DNA of 24,608 nt from Caldithrix sp. (GTDB taxonomy: Bacteria; KSB1; UBA2214; DYKH01): positions 1 through 24,608 of the forward strand of contig DYKH01000080.1 in assembly GCA_020722685.1 (NCBI GenBank). The letters run 5' to 3'. A model generated the notes under the pieces. It worked only from the letters and a program-made list of their open reading frames with translations, made no database searches and was not told where the DNA came from. Shown here in pieces: positions 1 through 8,230 of this stretch; position 1 is the first letter of the stretch; each line of letters opens with the position of its first letter. A program made the position numbers and the translations under genes.

Positions 1-83
1 TCCCCCTATTTGTCAATGTCGGGGACGTGCTCAAAATCGACACGCGCACGGGGAAATATTTGGAGCGTGTTTCGCGGGGGTGA
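1..83 (+). CDS. efp: Elongation factor P, C-terminal end (5' part outside window)
   Basis: The gene enters from the left edge, with its first complete codon at base 3 and its TGA stop at 81-83. The 26 visible residues begin PLFVNVGDVLKIDTRTGKYL and end ERVSRG. This is the well-conserved last strand region of the C-terminal OB domain of EF-P, where family members read VPLFI-x(2)-G-E/D-V-x(3)-DTRTGEY. EF-P binds ribosomes stalled on polyproline stretches and promotes peptide-bond formation in the cytoplasm. Only about one seventh of the usual length of roughly 185 residues is present, so the modified N-terminal loop residue cannot be checked. The gene converges on the minus-strand gene ending at 140. 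The match is short but very specific. The YeiP paralogue is a less likely alternative. Confidence 0.88.
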   Translation, partial: PLFVNVGDVLKIDTRTGKYLERVSRG

Positions 84-92
84 TGATGTCGA

Positions 93-127
93 TAAACCTG
101 TGAGGTCTTGGAGACCTCACAGGTTTA
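93..127. repeat. Perfect 16-bp palindrome between convergent genes (REP-like hairpin)
   Basis: The arms TAAACCTGTGAGGTCT (93-108) and AGACCTCACAGGTTTA (112-127) are perfect reverse complements around a 3-base loop, TGG. The hairpin lies between the efp stop (83) and the stop of the minus-strand gene (140), so it could end transcription from both sides. It has no T-run on either strand, so it is not a canonical intrinsic terminator. It looks more like a repetitive extragenic palindrome. A near copy of one arm is present at 2096-2110, which supports a dispersed family. Confidence 0.8.
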
Positions 128-139
128 CCGCTCTGCCTG

Positions 140-1993
140 CTAAAAAATCTTCTTCAGCTTTTTCTTGGCTTCTTCCAGCCTTTTGGCCTGCCCCTTTTTC
201 TCTTCCTCAATCCGTTTTTCAATCGACTTGCGTTTCTCGTCCAACGACTTTACGTGCTCTTGCAGCCCCCTTGCATATTTGTCAATTTCGCCCTGCAGAT
301 AAGCCTCTTGCTCCTGCACCAGCTTTTGCAGGTGATCCCGTTTCGCTTGCACTTGTGAGCTGACATAGTTTTGCAGCTTTTCGCGCGCTGCGTCCACCTC
401 GGCGCTCAGCAGGGAACGGAGTTGTTTTGCCAGCAAATCATCGAGATTCGAATTCAACGAGAGTACCGTCTGCTCCCCTTGGCAATCGATGCCGGCCTGT
501 AAGTCGATGGTCGAGGCGCCTTGCACCCCGCTGCGAATGGCTTTCTGCAGCCTATTCATGGAAGCTTCGTCTTGGGTCAAATCGAAGTGCAAATCCTTGG
601 CAGTAAAACCGATTTTCGCCTGCAAAGATTCTGCACCCAATTCAAGTGAGGATTCGACATATCCCTTCGCTTTGACCAATCTATACGGAAACAGCGGGGA
701 ATCGGAGAGTTTGACGTCGGCAAGCGGAATGCCGGTTGCATTCAATAGGAATCTTTCCGCCGGCGCCGATTGGCGATAGTCAAAAACAGCGGTGAAGATC
801 ACGGCAGCGCCGTCCTGGCGAGATCCCGACAGCGACACGTTCGTTGACTTACCGATGGCCCGCTGATTGGACACAATATCGGTCACCAGACCGCTCAATT
901 GAACTTGCTGAGGCGTTTGTCCCGACAACTCGATTTTCTTAATCCAGAATTTGGGTTGGGCCGCCCTCTCCGGGAAATGAATGTTCTGACCTTTCAATCG
1001 CGGCGGTTTTTCTTTCTTCGGTTTGTCCGAGCTCAATTTGCCGGCATAGTAACGCGTCTTGGCGGCGATACCAAGATAGCCATTCACCTGATCCACAATC
1101 TTTTTGCCGAACACCCTCTTGCCGATGCTCTGGGCATGGATGTCCGGGAGCTTGGCCCTTTCCAGCACCTGCTGAAAATCGGCTCTGACCCAGTCGTCGA
1201 CTTGGGCGACCTGCGTGTGGGCGGCCTTGAGATCGACCCGCAAATCATTCTGAGTGCGGGTGACGAAGCTCTGCAAGGAATCGATTTTCACCCGCACGCT
1301 ATTCGCCGTAGTAAGGGCCGATTGCAACTCTGCGAGCGTCTTGATTTGCGCAGGTTCGATGGACTTGACCCGTGATTCAATATCTTTGATATCCTCGGCG
1401 AAGGAAGCTTTGCCAAAAAGGGAGTCCCAGTGCGCATAACTTTGGCGCAAGCCGAACTGCAGTGAATCGATTTCGCCCGGCGAACGGAGATGCAGCAGCT
1501 TGATGATGCTGTCCACATTCACCTTGCGAGTGTACTGATCGAGATTCCATGCCGGCGCTTGCGCGATTTCACCTTGAAGTCTTTGCATGGTTCTGCCGAC
1601 AAAACCGGTCTCTTCGGATGTTTCCGGCGCTTTTGCTTTGCGGATTTTGCCGTCCGTTGCCCTTTTCGTCCCGGTCTGTATTCCGGAGGCCTGCATATTG
1701 TCAACAATGACCTTGCCGGAAAGCAGGGGCAAGAAGCGCAAGTCCAGCTCGCACTTGCCGGTTTCCAACAGGTTTTTCCAAGTATCCTTAGAGTCGGCTA
1801 CTTGCAGCCGGAGCCAGCGGAGATGCAATCCTACCATGGAAAAGTCAAGGTGATCGAATTCGACTTTGGCTCCCACAATGGTGCTGCCAATGTCTTCAAG
1901 CCTTGCTTCCAGCCAGCGATCAGTGAAGATCAAGCCCAGACCGAAAATGACGGCTGCCAAGATAACGAGAAATGTGATTCCTTTCCAACGCAA
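140..1993 (-). CDS. TIGR03545 family protein: membrane-anchored periplasmic protein with AsmA-like N-terminus and coiled-coil C-terminus
   Basis: This is an uncharacterised protein of 617 residues. It has one membrane segment near residues 6-24, then an AsmA-like stretch (about 25-110) with the pattern GAKVEFDHLDFS, a LRLQVAD motif and LLSGKVIVDN. A helical middle with few hydrophobic segments follows, and the end is strongly charged coiled coil (about 530-617, rich in K, E and Q). The layout and the neighbouring gene match TIGR03545, a family found only in bacteria with an outer membrane and usually paired with TIGR03546. I place the start at the TTG at 1993, because AGGAGG lies 7 bases upstream and the protein then begins RWKG, right before the membrane segment. 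An ATG at 2053 would add 20 residues but lacks a ribosome site. The AsmA resemblance suggests an envelope or lipid-related role; this is inference. Confidence 0.8.
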   Translation of the reverse strand: MRWKGITFLVILAAVIFGLGLIFTDRWLEARLEDIGSTIVGAKVEFDHLDFSMVGLHLRWLRLQVADSKDTWKNLLETGKCELDLRFLPLLSGKVIVDNMQASGIQTGTKRATDGKIRKAKAPETSEETGFVGRTMQRLQGEIAQAPAWNLDQYTRKVNVDSIIKLLHLRSPGEIDSLQFGLRQSYAHWDSLFGKASFAEDIKDIESRVKSIEPAQIKTLAELQSALTTANSVRVKIDSLQSFVTRTQNDLRVDLKAAHTQVAQVDDWVRADFQQVLERAKLPDIHAQSIGKRVFGKKIVDQVNGYLGIAAKTRYYAGKLSSDKPKKEKPPRLKGQNIHFPERAAQPKFWIKKIELSGQTPQQVQLSGLVTDIVSNQRAIGKSTNVSLSGSRQDGAAVIFTAVFDYRQSAPAERFLLNATGIPLADVKLSDSPLFPYRLVKAKGYVESSLELGAESLQAKIGFTAKDLHFDLTQDEASMNRLQKAIRSGVQGASTIDLQAGIDCQGEQTVLSLNSNLDDLLAKQLRSLLSAEVDAAREKLQNYVSSQVQAKRDHLQKLVQEQEAYLQGEIDKYARGLQEHVKSLDEKRKSIEKRIEEEKKGQAKRLEEAKKKLKKIF

Positions 1994-2006
1994 TCCCGAC
2001 CCTCCT
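1994..2006 (-). promoter_or_regulatory. Ribosome-binding site that decides a TTG start
   Basis: Read on the minus strand, AGGAGG (2006-2001) is followed by a 7-base spacer and TTG at 1993. The ATG 60 bases upstream, at 2053, is preceded by no purine-rich motif. This favours the TTG as the true start of the TIGR03545 gene. Confidence 0.6.
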
Positions 2007-2093
2007 ATTCTGAAAGTTGCCACGGAACGCCCTAGACCTGCGGGGGCTGACATTCAGCTCAAAGGCACGCAGCACTTCTCCGCCTTTTGCTTT

Positions 2094-2119
2094 AAAGACC
2101 TCCCAGGTTTCAAGTCTTT
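2094..2119. repeat. Diverged half-copy of the 93-127 palindrome, in a small hairpin
   Basis: AGACCTCCCAGGTTT (2096-2110) matches 14 of 15 bases of the right arm of the palindrome at 112-126. It sits in a weak hairpin formed by AAAGAC (2094-2099) and GTCTTT (2114-2119). It lies in the gap between the TIGR03546 stop and the TIGR03545 start. I read it as a degraded member of the same dispersed repeat family. Confidence 0.5.
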
Positions 2120-2129
2120 TGTTTCGATG

Positions 2130-2654
2130 CTAATCTCGCCAGTCCCTGATCCTTTCATAGAGCGAATAAATCCTGCTCGATTTGAGCAACTGCATGAATC
2201 TGGTTTTTTGCAGCTTGCTGTCCAATTTTTCCCGATAAAGGATGACGCCTTTTTTACTGGCGAGAAACACAGGCGTCACCAGAGCCAGAGAGCTGACCAA
2301 GCTGCCCAAAACAACTGTGTTGTTGAAATGGGTCAAGGCAATGACCGGCATGTTGTAGAGCGCCGCCCAAACGCTCCACAAGCTTTTCACATCGACCAAG
2401 AGATAAAATCCCAGACTGTGGAAAAACGGATCGAGGAGGTAGGTGATGCCGCTAAAGAGAGCAAAACCGAACAGGGCCGTGGAGATGTTGACATTCAGAA
2501 TCACCAAGAGGATGAACGTAACAAGATTGTGCAGTTTCCAGAGCGGCGTGAGGCCCAAAATCATGCCCAGCACAAATCCGCCGGCAATCTGCCCGGGCGA
2601 AGCGGCGGAACGAAGAATCCTGATGAGCTTACTGAGGAACTTAATGATTAGCAT
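2130..2654 (-). CDS. TIGR03546 family protein, DUF2062-like integral membrane protein
   Basis: This membrane protein of 174 residues begins MLIIKFLSKLIR. Residues about 17-45 carry the pattern SPGQIAGGFVLGMILGLTPLWKLH, closely resembling the DUF2062 signature in which a glycine-rich helix precedes G-x-T-P. At least three more hydrophobic segments follow (about 45-65, 75-90 and 100-130), then a basic cytoplasmic-looking tail ending YERIRDWRD. It is upstream of, and in the same direction as, the TIGR03545 gene; the two families are known to occur as a pair. The start at 2654 is chosen because GAGGGAG lies just upstream and the family signature begins soon after. A longer frame open to 2798 has no conserved content. 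The function of the pair is unknown. Confidence 0.8.
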   Translation of the reverse strand: MLIIKFLSKLIRILRSAASPGQIAGGFVLGMILGLTPLWKLHNLVTFILLVILNVNISTALFGFALFSGITYLLDPFFHSLGFYLLVDVKSLWSVWAALYNMPVIALTHFNNTVVLGSLVSSLALVTPVFLASKKGVILYREKLDSKLQKTRFMQLLKSSRIYSLYERIRDWRD

Positions 2655-3069
2655 GGCGCTCCCTCGTTGTTTAGGATATCCGCTTAAATTTCTGAATTCT
2701 AATTCCATTCTGCAAGTAATTTCTCTGCGAAGGAAGATGATGCTCTCTAACCCTGGCCCTGCTAGACATGGAAAGCCCTGCCGAATGACACGCCACAAAT
2801 TTCGATGTCATGCCCTAGGCATCCTCCGCGGTTATCGGAACAATCTTTTGCTTGTAATCAATGTTTCTACAGCGGAAGATACCTACGGTATGACACCATC
2901 GACCATTATGTCTCAAAAAAAGCAAGTATCGGCACCAACGAGCAACCCCGCCAGTAACGGAAAACACCCATCGACAAAAATCCAGTCGAGGGACAACGAC
3001 ATAAAAGATGCTTGACTTTTATTCAAGACTTGCGTATTTGTAGCAAGTTTTCAGACCAACAGGTGGAGA
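2655..3069. other. Divergent intergenic region
   Basis: These 415 bases separate the minus-strand TIGR03546 gene from the plus-strand aldo/keto reductase. I see no convincing gene in either direction; the open frames here have no signal, domain or ribosome site. The right end holds a promoter and a small inverted repeat, ACTTGC (3028-3033) with GCAAGT (3043-3048), which could be an operator overlapping the -10 region. Confidence 0.5.
3012..3040 (+). promoter_or_regulatory. Predicted sigma70-type promoter for the aldo/keto reductase
   Basis: TTGACT (3012-3017) and TATTTG (3035-3040) are separated by 17 bases, placing transcription start about 25 bases before the ribosome site at 3062-3068. 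The -35 is good and the -10 is imperfect. The inverted repeat ACTTGC/GCAAGT (3028-3048) overlaps the -10 and might bind a regulator. Confidence 0.45.
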
Positions 3070-3075
3070 ATGACT

Positions 3076-4047
3076 ATGCGGAAACGAAGATTCGGTCGTA
3101 CCGGTTGGATGGTTAGCGAAATCGGCTACGGCATGTGGGGGATGGGCGCATGGAGCGGCTCCGACGATGATGAGTCCATGCGCTCGCTGCAACGCGCCGT
3201 CGATTTGGGGTGCAACTTTTTCGATACCGCTTGGGCCTATGGAGCTGGACACAGCGAGGGCTTGTTGGGCCGACTCCTGAAAGCGAACAAGGACATGAAG
3301 CTATACATCGCCACTAAAGTGCCGCCGAAAAATTTCCAGTGGCCGAGCAAGCGTGAATACACCCTTGACGATTGCTTCCCGCCGGATCACATCGAGGAGT
3401 ATGTGCAAAAAAGTTTGCACAACACCGGGGTCAACAGCTATGACTTGGTGCAGTTCCACACCTGGGAAGACGGCTGGCTGCAAGACGACCGCTGGATCAA
3501 GAAGGTAGACGATCTCAAAAGACAAGGGCTGATCAAGGCCATCGGCATCAGCGTCAACCGCTGGGAGCCTTGGAACGGCGTCAAAACCGTCCGCAGCGGA
3601 GTCGTGGACGCCGTGCAGGTCATTTACAATATCTTTGATCAGAATCCGGAAGACGAGCTTTTCCCCGCTTGCAAGGAGATGGACGTCGCCGTCATCGCCC
3701 GCGTACCCTTCGATGAAGGAACGCTCACGGGCACCTTGACCAAAGACAGTAAGTGGCCGAAGAACGACTGGCGCAGCATTTATTTCGTGCCGGAGAATCT
3801 GATTCCGAGCGTTGAACGGGCCGAGGCTTTGCGCCCTTTGATTCCAGAAGGGATGACTATGCCGGAGATGGCGCTTCGTTTCATTCTCAACAATCCAACC
3901 GTAAGCACCATCATACCGGGCATGCGGAAAACCAAACACGTAGAAGCCAATCTTGCAGCAAGCTCTGCCGGCCCATTGCCGGATAAGTTGCACAGCGAGC
4001 TGCGCAAGCATCGCTGGGATCGTCGACCGACCAGGTGGTCCATGTAG
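3076..4047 (+). CDS. Aldo/keto reductase
   Basis: This is a cytoplasmic NAD(P)H-dependent oxidoreductase of the AKR superfamily, 323 residues long, as expected for a single (beta/alpha)8 barrel. It reduces aldehydes or ketones; the substrate cannot be told. The N-terminus RRFGRTGWMVSEIGYGMWGMG is typical. The catalytic tetrad is visible: Asp50 and Tyr55 in FDTAWAYG, Lys81 in IATKVPP, and His128 in LVQFHTW. The cofactor-side motif IKAIGISVNRWEP and the late segment MALRFILNNPTVSTIIPGMR are also present, as in the ketoreductase groups near YdjG and AKR11-13. The ATG at 3076 has GGTGGAG with a 7-base spacer. The ATG at 3070 is too close to that motif. The gene stands alone, with a 259-base gap to the next one. 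Confidence 0.92.
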   Translation: MRKRRFGRTGWMVSEIGYGMWGMGAWSGSDDDESMRSLQRAVDLGCNFFDTAWAYGAGHSEGLLGRLLKANKDMKLYIATKVPPKNFQWPSKREYTLDDCFPPDHIEEYVQKSLHNTGVNSYDLVQFHTWEDGWLQDDRWIKKVDDLKRQGLIKAIGISVNRWEPWNGVKTVRSGVVDAVQVIYNIFDQNPEDELFPACKEMDVAVIARVPFDEGTLTGTLTKDSKWPKNDWRSIYFVPENLIPSVERAEALRPLIPEGMTMPEMALRFILNNPTVSTIIPGMRKTKHVEANLAASSAGPLPDKLHSELRKHRWDRRPTRWSM

Positions 4048-4135
4048 GAGGCTCATTCAGCTTCCCGCCGAACGAAAAGGCAGGAATTTCTCTGGCCGGT
4101 GGGCCGCTTGATAATGACAGAAATAGGGAGCTTTT

Positions 4136-4185
4136 TGGCAACCGCAAAGTGCCCGAAGGAAGCGCAAAGCTCGCAAAGGATTCTT
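4136..4185. repeat. Degenerate CGCAAAG tandem repeat
   Basis: Three copies of CGCAAAG occur at 4143-4149, 4163-4169 and 4172-4178, embedded in related GGAAGCGC-type filler. On the minus strand this reads CTTTGCG...CTTTGCG...CTTTGCG. It lies in the 259-base gap between the aldo/keto reductase and the MFS exporter and looks like a dispersed intergenic repeat rather than coding sequence. The rest of that gap shows nothing I can name. Confidence 0.45.
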
Positions 4186-4306
4186 ATGCTTGACCGCGAA
4201 AACGTATAGACACCGCGCTGCGATCGGAATCCTCACGACCGCACCGGATTCATGATTTTTCCTGGCTGCCAAAGGCCGGATTTGGAGCAAACTCAGTAGC
4301 GACCCA

Positions 4307-5623
4307 GTGATTGACAACCAACTAAACCATGCCGAAAAGATACACTCGCTGGCTATGCCGGCCGACGAGCGATCCTATTCGCATCGTTTGCGTGGCTGGC
4401 GCAGCAAGGTAAGCTGGCGACAGACCTTTACGGCCCTAAAATATCCCAATTACCGGCTTTGGTTTTGGGCGCAAATGGTTTCTCTGTTGGGCACTTGGAT
4501 GCAAATGACCGCGCAGAGCTATTTGGTGTTCGAGCTGACCCATTCTCCAGCCTATCTGGGCTACGTCGGTTTTGCTTCCGGCGTCCCCTCCTGGATGTTC
4601 ATGCTCTATGCCGGCGTCATCGCCGACCGGGTGCCAAGGCGCGCCCTGCTGATCATTACCCAAAGCGGCATGATGATCCTCGCTTTTGTTTTGGCGGGCG
4701 TGACCTTTCTCCATCTTATTAGAGCCGAACACGTTGTGCTGATGGCCTTTTTGCTCGGCATCGTCAATTCATTCGAGGCACCGGCCCGCTTGGCTTTTGT
4801 CTCGGAAATGGTCGGACGCGAAGACATGAGCAACGCCATTGCCCTCAATGCGACCATGTTTCATACGGGCACCGCAATGGGGCCAGCCATAGCGGGAATC
4901 ACCTATGCAGCCTTTGGTCCGGCTTGGTGCTTCACGATTAACGGTCTGTCCTTCATCCCCGTGATCGTTGCTCTGGCCTCGATGCGATTGAGTCCGCCGC
5001 CGGCGGTTGTTCGCCGCAGCTCCGGCATGGCCGATTTCAAAGAGGGTCTGCGCTACGTCAGGGCTCAACAACTCATTCGCACCCTAATCGCCTTGGTCGC
5101 GGTGACCAGCTTGTTTGCCGTTTCCATGGTCACTCTCGTGCCCGCCTGGGCGGTCAAGATACTGCATGGAGACGCAAAAACGAACGGTTGGCTGCAATCC
5201 GCCCGCGGGCTGGGATCGCTACTCAGCGCCCTGCTCATCGCTGCCCTCGGCCGTTTTCAGTTCAAGGGCAAACTATTGACCGCCGGAACGCTGGCTTTAC
5301 CCGTTTTCATGCTGATCTTTGCCTTGGTGCATTGGCTGCCATTGGCCTTGGTCGTGTTGGTGGTCATTGGCTTCTCCACCATTCTCAGCATGAATTTGAC
5401 GAATTCGTTGATCCAAACGTCCGTGCCGGACGCTTTACGCGGTCGGGTCATGAGTATCTACAGCCTCACCTTCTTTGGCCTCTTGCCGATTGGCGCGCTG
5501 TTGGTCGGTTTTATCGCCGAGCATCTCAGCGAGCCGGTTGCGGTCATTGTATGTGCTCTCGTCACCTTTGCATTTGCGGTCGCTGCATGGATCCATGTCC
5601 CCAGACTGCGGGCCATGCCGTAA
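4307..5623 (+). CDS. MFS transporter, enterobactin-exporter-like (MFS_3)
   Basis: This inner-membrane secondary transporter is 438 residues long, with about twelve hydrophobic segments. After a polar N-terminal tail of about 40 residues comes FTALKYPNYRLWFWAQMVSL, the usual opening of the MFS_3/EntS-like group of drug or siderophore exporters. The MFS motif A between helices 2 and 3 is clear (GVIADRVPRR, about residues 103-112). A second family motif, SFEAPARLAFVSEMVGRED, follows helix 4, and VPDALRGRVMSIYSLTFFG lies near helix 10. Members use proton motive force to export small molecules; the substrate is unknown. The start is uncertain: GTG at 4307 gives the longest frame, but neither it nor the ATG at 4355 has a good ribosome site. 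The 91-base gap downstream allows cotranscription with the beta-propeller gene. Confidence 0.88.
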   Translation: MIDNQLNHAEKIHSLAMPADERSYSHRLRGWRSKVSWRQTFTALKYPNYRLWFWAQMVSLLGTWMQMTAQSYLVFELTHSPAYLGYVGFASGVPSWMFMLYAGVIADRVPRRALLIITQSGMMILAFVLAGVTFLHLIRAEHVVLMAFLLGIVNSFEAPARLAFVSEMVGREDMSNAIALNATMFHTGTAMGPAIAGITYAAFGPAWCFTINGLSFIPVIVALASMRLSPPPAVVRRSSGMADFKEGLRYVRAQQLIRTLIALVAVTSLFAVSMVTLVPAWAVKILHGDAKTNGWLQSARGLGSLLSALLIAALGRFQFKGKLLTAGTLALPVFMLIFALVHWLPLALVVLVVIGFSTILSMNLTNSLIQTSVPDALRGRVMSIYSLTFFGLLPIGALLVGFIAEHLSEPVAVIVCALVTFAFAVAAWIHVPRLRAMP

Positions 5624-5714
5624 GTTATTTCCCCTGTCCAAAAGTTCGCCAGGTGTTTTTTTCTTTCTGAAGCTCAAAGCGTTCAGGAAGCTGAATCACA
5701 CGGAGGAAGGAAAC

Positions 5715-8045
5715 ATGCTCAATACGCTCTTCTCTCTTATCATCCTTTTGCTAACCCCCCAGTTGTTGCGGTCCGAATACTCGATCAAAAAGATCGACTT
5801 GCTCGCCGGTTCCGGCTTAAGAATCAACGCTGCCGGGCCGCTTCTCATCAAGACGGATTCGCTGAGGAACAGAGTGGTCCTCGCCAACACCAATACCTCT
5901 TCCGTCACGGTCATTGACGGCAAAGATCATTCGGTGCTCAACATCCCCACCGGTAGCAGGGTTCCGCAATACCTCAAAGCCGATGCCCTGAGCATCAATA
6001 ATAGAACCGGGGAGATTTATCTCATCGGCTATCACAGTTTTCATGTCATCGCTCCCGAAAGGGTGACGGCAAAAGCCATCGCCACGGATAAGCAATTTGA
6101 GATGATCGCGGCGGACGAAAATACCGATAACGTCTTCTTGGTCGGGCGTGACGACCGCCGGCTCGGCTTCTATCAAGCAAAATCGCAAAGGCTCGTTTAC
6201 CTTGATTGGCTGGAAAAAGCAGAAAAGCTCATCAATCTCAACCAAACGCCGCCGCCTTCCATCAGAAAAATTTTCGTGGATAATTCTCTCAAGACAGCCG
6301 TGGCCGTCGACGGTTATACTTCCACGCTATGGCTTTTCGACGCTGCGACCGGCAAGCTAATTAAGCATCGCAGCCTGTCGTTGACCGCCGGCGGTCGTTG
6401 GCATTGGGCCGGATACAACGAAGCGACGCATCACCTCTACCTGGTGGTGGAGACCAAAGAGCGGCGCGTCATCCAAGCGGCGAAGATCAGCGTTACCAGT
6501 ACAGCGGATTTAGTGGTGCCTCTGCCGCAACTGACCGAAGGAGTTGGCATCATCTATAATCCAAAGCTCGACGAAATCTATATACCCTACGACAATCACC
6601 AGACCGTGCACGTGGTAGACTTTAAGCAGCAAGGTAAAATTTCTGAGATCAAGGTTCCCACCTTTGGCAATGACGGCTCGGCCATTGATGCGAAGAAGGA
6701 CATTCTCTACATCGCCAGTTGGGCTGCCGGTGAAGTTGATGTGATAGACCTTAGAAGCCGGGAGTTTCGCAAACGAATAACGGGTTTGGGTCTTCTGCCG
6801 CACATGTTCAGCATCGCCTTCAACGGCAACAACAACTTGCTTTACCTCCCAAAAGGCGCTACAGCGGTCAACGGTTCTTTTGGCTCAGCGGTGACGGTCT
6901 TGGATCCGATCTCGGAAAAGACTTTCAAAATTCATACCGGATGGGCGCCAGTGGATTTGATCGAAATGAAGGAAAGGAACTCCTTTCTGGTTTTCAATTC
7001 CGAGGATCAATTCGCCGAAGTGCGATACGACGGCTCTTTTCTCTTTCGCAGCCTCCCTTACGACTATCCGCTGCAAGCCATTCCCAGCCTCAGTGGAGAC
7101 GTGTATCTCTCCTACGGGCCGCATCAATCTTATTGGCCGGTGGTCTATATTTGGGGGGCAAAGAACGGCATTCTGAAAATCGATGCTCGGGACCTCAGTT
7201 TCTACGACCGCCGCATTCCCCGCCAGGCGGTGCGCATGACTTTGGACAAAGACGGTATCCTCTACCTGCTGCAAAACCCGTGGGGCCGGGAACCACAGTT
7301 CATCGGCAGGTTGGAGGATGAAATACGCTTGTTCGAGATCGGCAACCGCATCGTCCTCGGCGACACAGTGGATCGGGAAACGACGCAGCGCATTCTACAA
7401 TACGACCCGGAATGGCATCGACTCTATGTGGCGCGCGTAGGCGAAAAAAACGCGGACCCCGGTGTCTTACAGATCGTGGACTTGGCCAGCAAACAGGTGG
7501 TGCACAGGACACTGACCGGCGTAACGCCGGCTGATTTGACTCTTGACCAGCACAACCTGTACATTGCCAACTTTGATTCCAACAGCGTCACGATATTAGA
7601 CAAGAAGGATTTTGCCAAACGGGAAGTCCCGACGGGGGAGCAGCCGCTCAAATTGTGCGCGCTGGGCGATAAGGTATTCGTCATCAACCACAAAGGCAAC
7701 AGCGTGCAGGAGGTCAAAGAAGAGGGGATGAGTTTTTCGCTGCCCTTCTCTTGTTTGCCGGATAATCTGTTCGCCTGGAAGCAAAAGCTCATCGTGACTG
7801 CTCACAATCCTCATGCCTTGTCCATTCTTCTCTTCGATCCGGAAACGAAGGCCTTCAAACTGCTGCATCAGGAGGATTATCCGTTCGGCGACACCCGCTT
7901 CGACACCGGCAATTCATCTTTTAATGTGAGGGGGCAATACGCTGACGCACTGTTCTCGATCACTCAGGCCAAGACCGATCAGCACGGCCGTTTATGGCTG
8001 ACGGATTTTCTTTCGGGGAAGCTGTACATTATTGACGAACAATGA
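5715..8045 (+). CDS. Large exported beta-propeller protein (YncE/YVTN-like), function unknown
   Basis: This protein of 776 residues has a signal peptide (MLNTLFSLIILLLTPQLLRS) and then beta-propeller repeats over the whole length. Repeats include TNTSSVTVIDGKDHSVLNIP near residue 65, ILYIASWAAGEVDVIDLRSR near 330, GSAVTVLDPISEKTFKIHTG near 390 and NLYIANFDSNSVTILDKKDF near 615. This V-T-V-I-D spacing is that of YVTN/YncE-like blades. The length would suit two propellers in tandem. No catalytic motif, membrane anchor after the signal, or C-terminal sorting domain is visible, so it is probably periplasmic or secreted. The start is fixed by GGAGGAAGG at 5702-5710, just before the ATG at 5715. 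An upstream in-frame extension would overlap the MFS gene. It follows the MFS exporter by 91 bases, but no functional link can be shown. Confidence 0.8.
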   Translation: MLNTLFSLIILLLTPQLLRSEYSIKKIDLLAGSGLRINAAGPLLIKTDSLRNRVVLANTNTSSVTVIDGKDHSVLNIPTGSRVPQYLKADALSINNRTGEIYLIGYHSFHVIAPERVTAKAIATDKQFEMIAADENTDNVFLVGRDDRRLGFYQAKSQRLVYLDWLEKAEKLINLNQTPPPSIRKIFVDNSLKTAVAVDGYTSTLWLFDAATGKLIKHRSLSLTAGGRWHWAGYNEATHHLYLVVETKERRVIQAAKISVTSTADLVVPLPQLTEGVGIIYNPKLDEIYIPYDNHQTVHVVDFKQQGKISEIKVPTFGNDGSAIDAKKDILYIASWAAGEVDVIDLRSREFRKRITGLGLLPHMFSIAFNGNNNLLYLPKGATAVNGSFGSAVTVLDPISEKTFKIHTGWAPVDLIEMKERNSFLVFNSEDQFAEVRYDGSFLFRSLPYDYPLQAIPSLSGDVYLSYGPHQSYWPVVYIWGAKNGILKIDARDLSFYDRRIPRQAVRMTLDKDGILYLLQNPWGREPQFIGRLEDEIRLFEIGNRIVLGDTVDRETTQRILQYDPEWHRLYVARVGEKNADPGVLQIVDLASKQVVHRTLTGVTPADLTLDQHNLYIANFDSNSVTILDKKDFAKREVPTGEQPLKLCALGDKVFVINHKGNSVQEVKEEGMSFSLPFSCLPDNLFAWKQKLIVTAHNPHALSILLFDPETKAFKLLHQEDYPFGDTRFDTGNSSFNVRGQYADALFSITQAKTDQHGRLWLTDFLSGKLYIIDEQ

Positions 8046-8230
8046 GGTTCATCGGGCAAGGTTGCGCCTATGGCGGGGAAAGGCCAAAAGCGCTCTCGAT
8101 GAGAGTAATTGGCTGGCTAACATTGAGAGGCTTTGGCAATTGGCGCTCAAACCCAAGCTCATCATGGTCCTACTCCGTCGACCCAGCCTACTGCAACTTG
8201 AGTGAGAAGTTAAGAATGGCAAAAAAGTGC

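Noticed and set aside
2443..3015. Plus-strand open frame through the divergent intergenic region (190 codons)
   Set aside because: It overlaps the TIGR03546 gene, has no ribosome site, and its translation shows no domain or signal.
3301..4056. Minus-strand open frame (251 codons) opposite the aldo/keto reductase
   Set aside because: The plus-strand frame carries the full catalytic tetrad, so this is a shadow.
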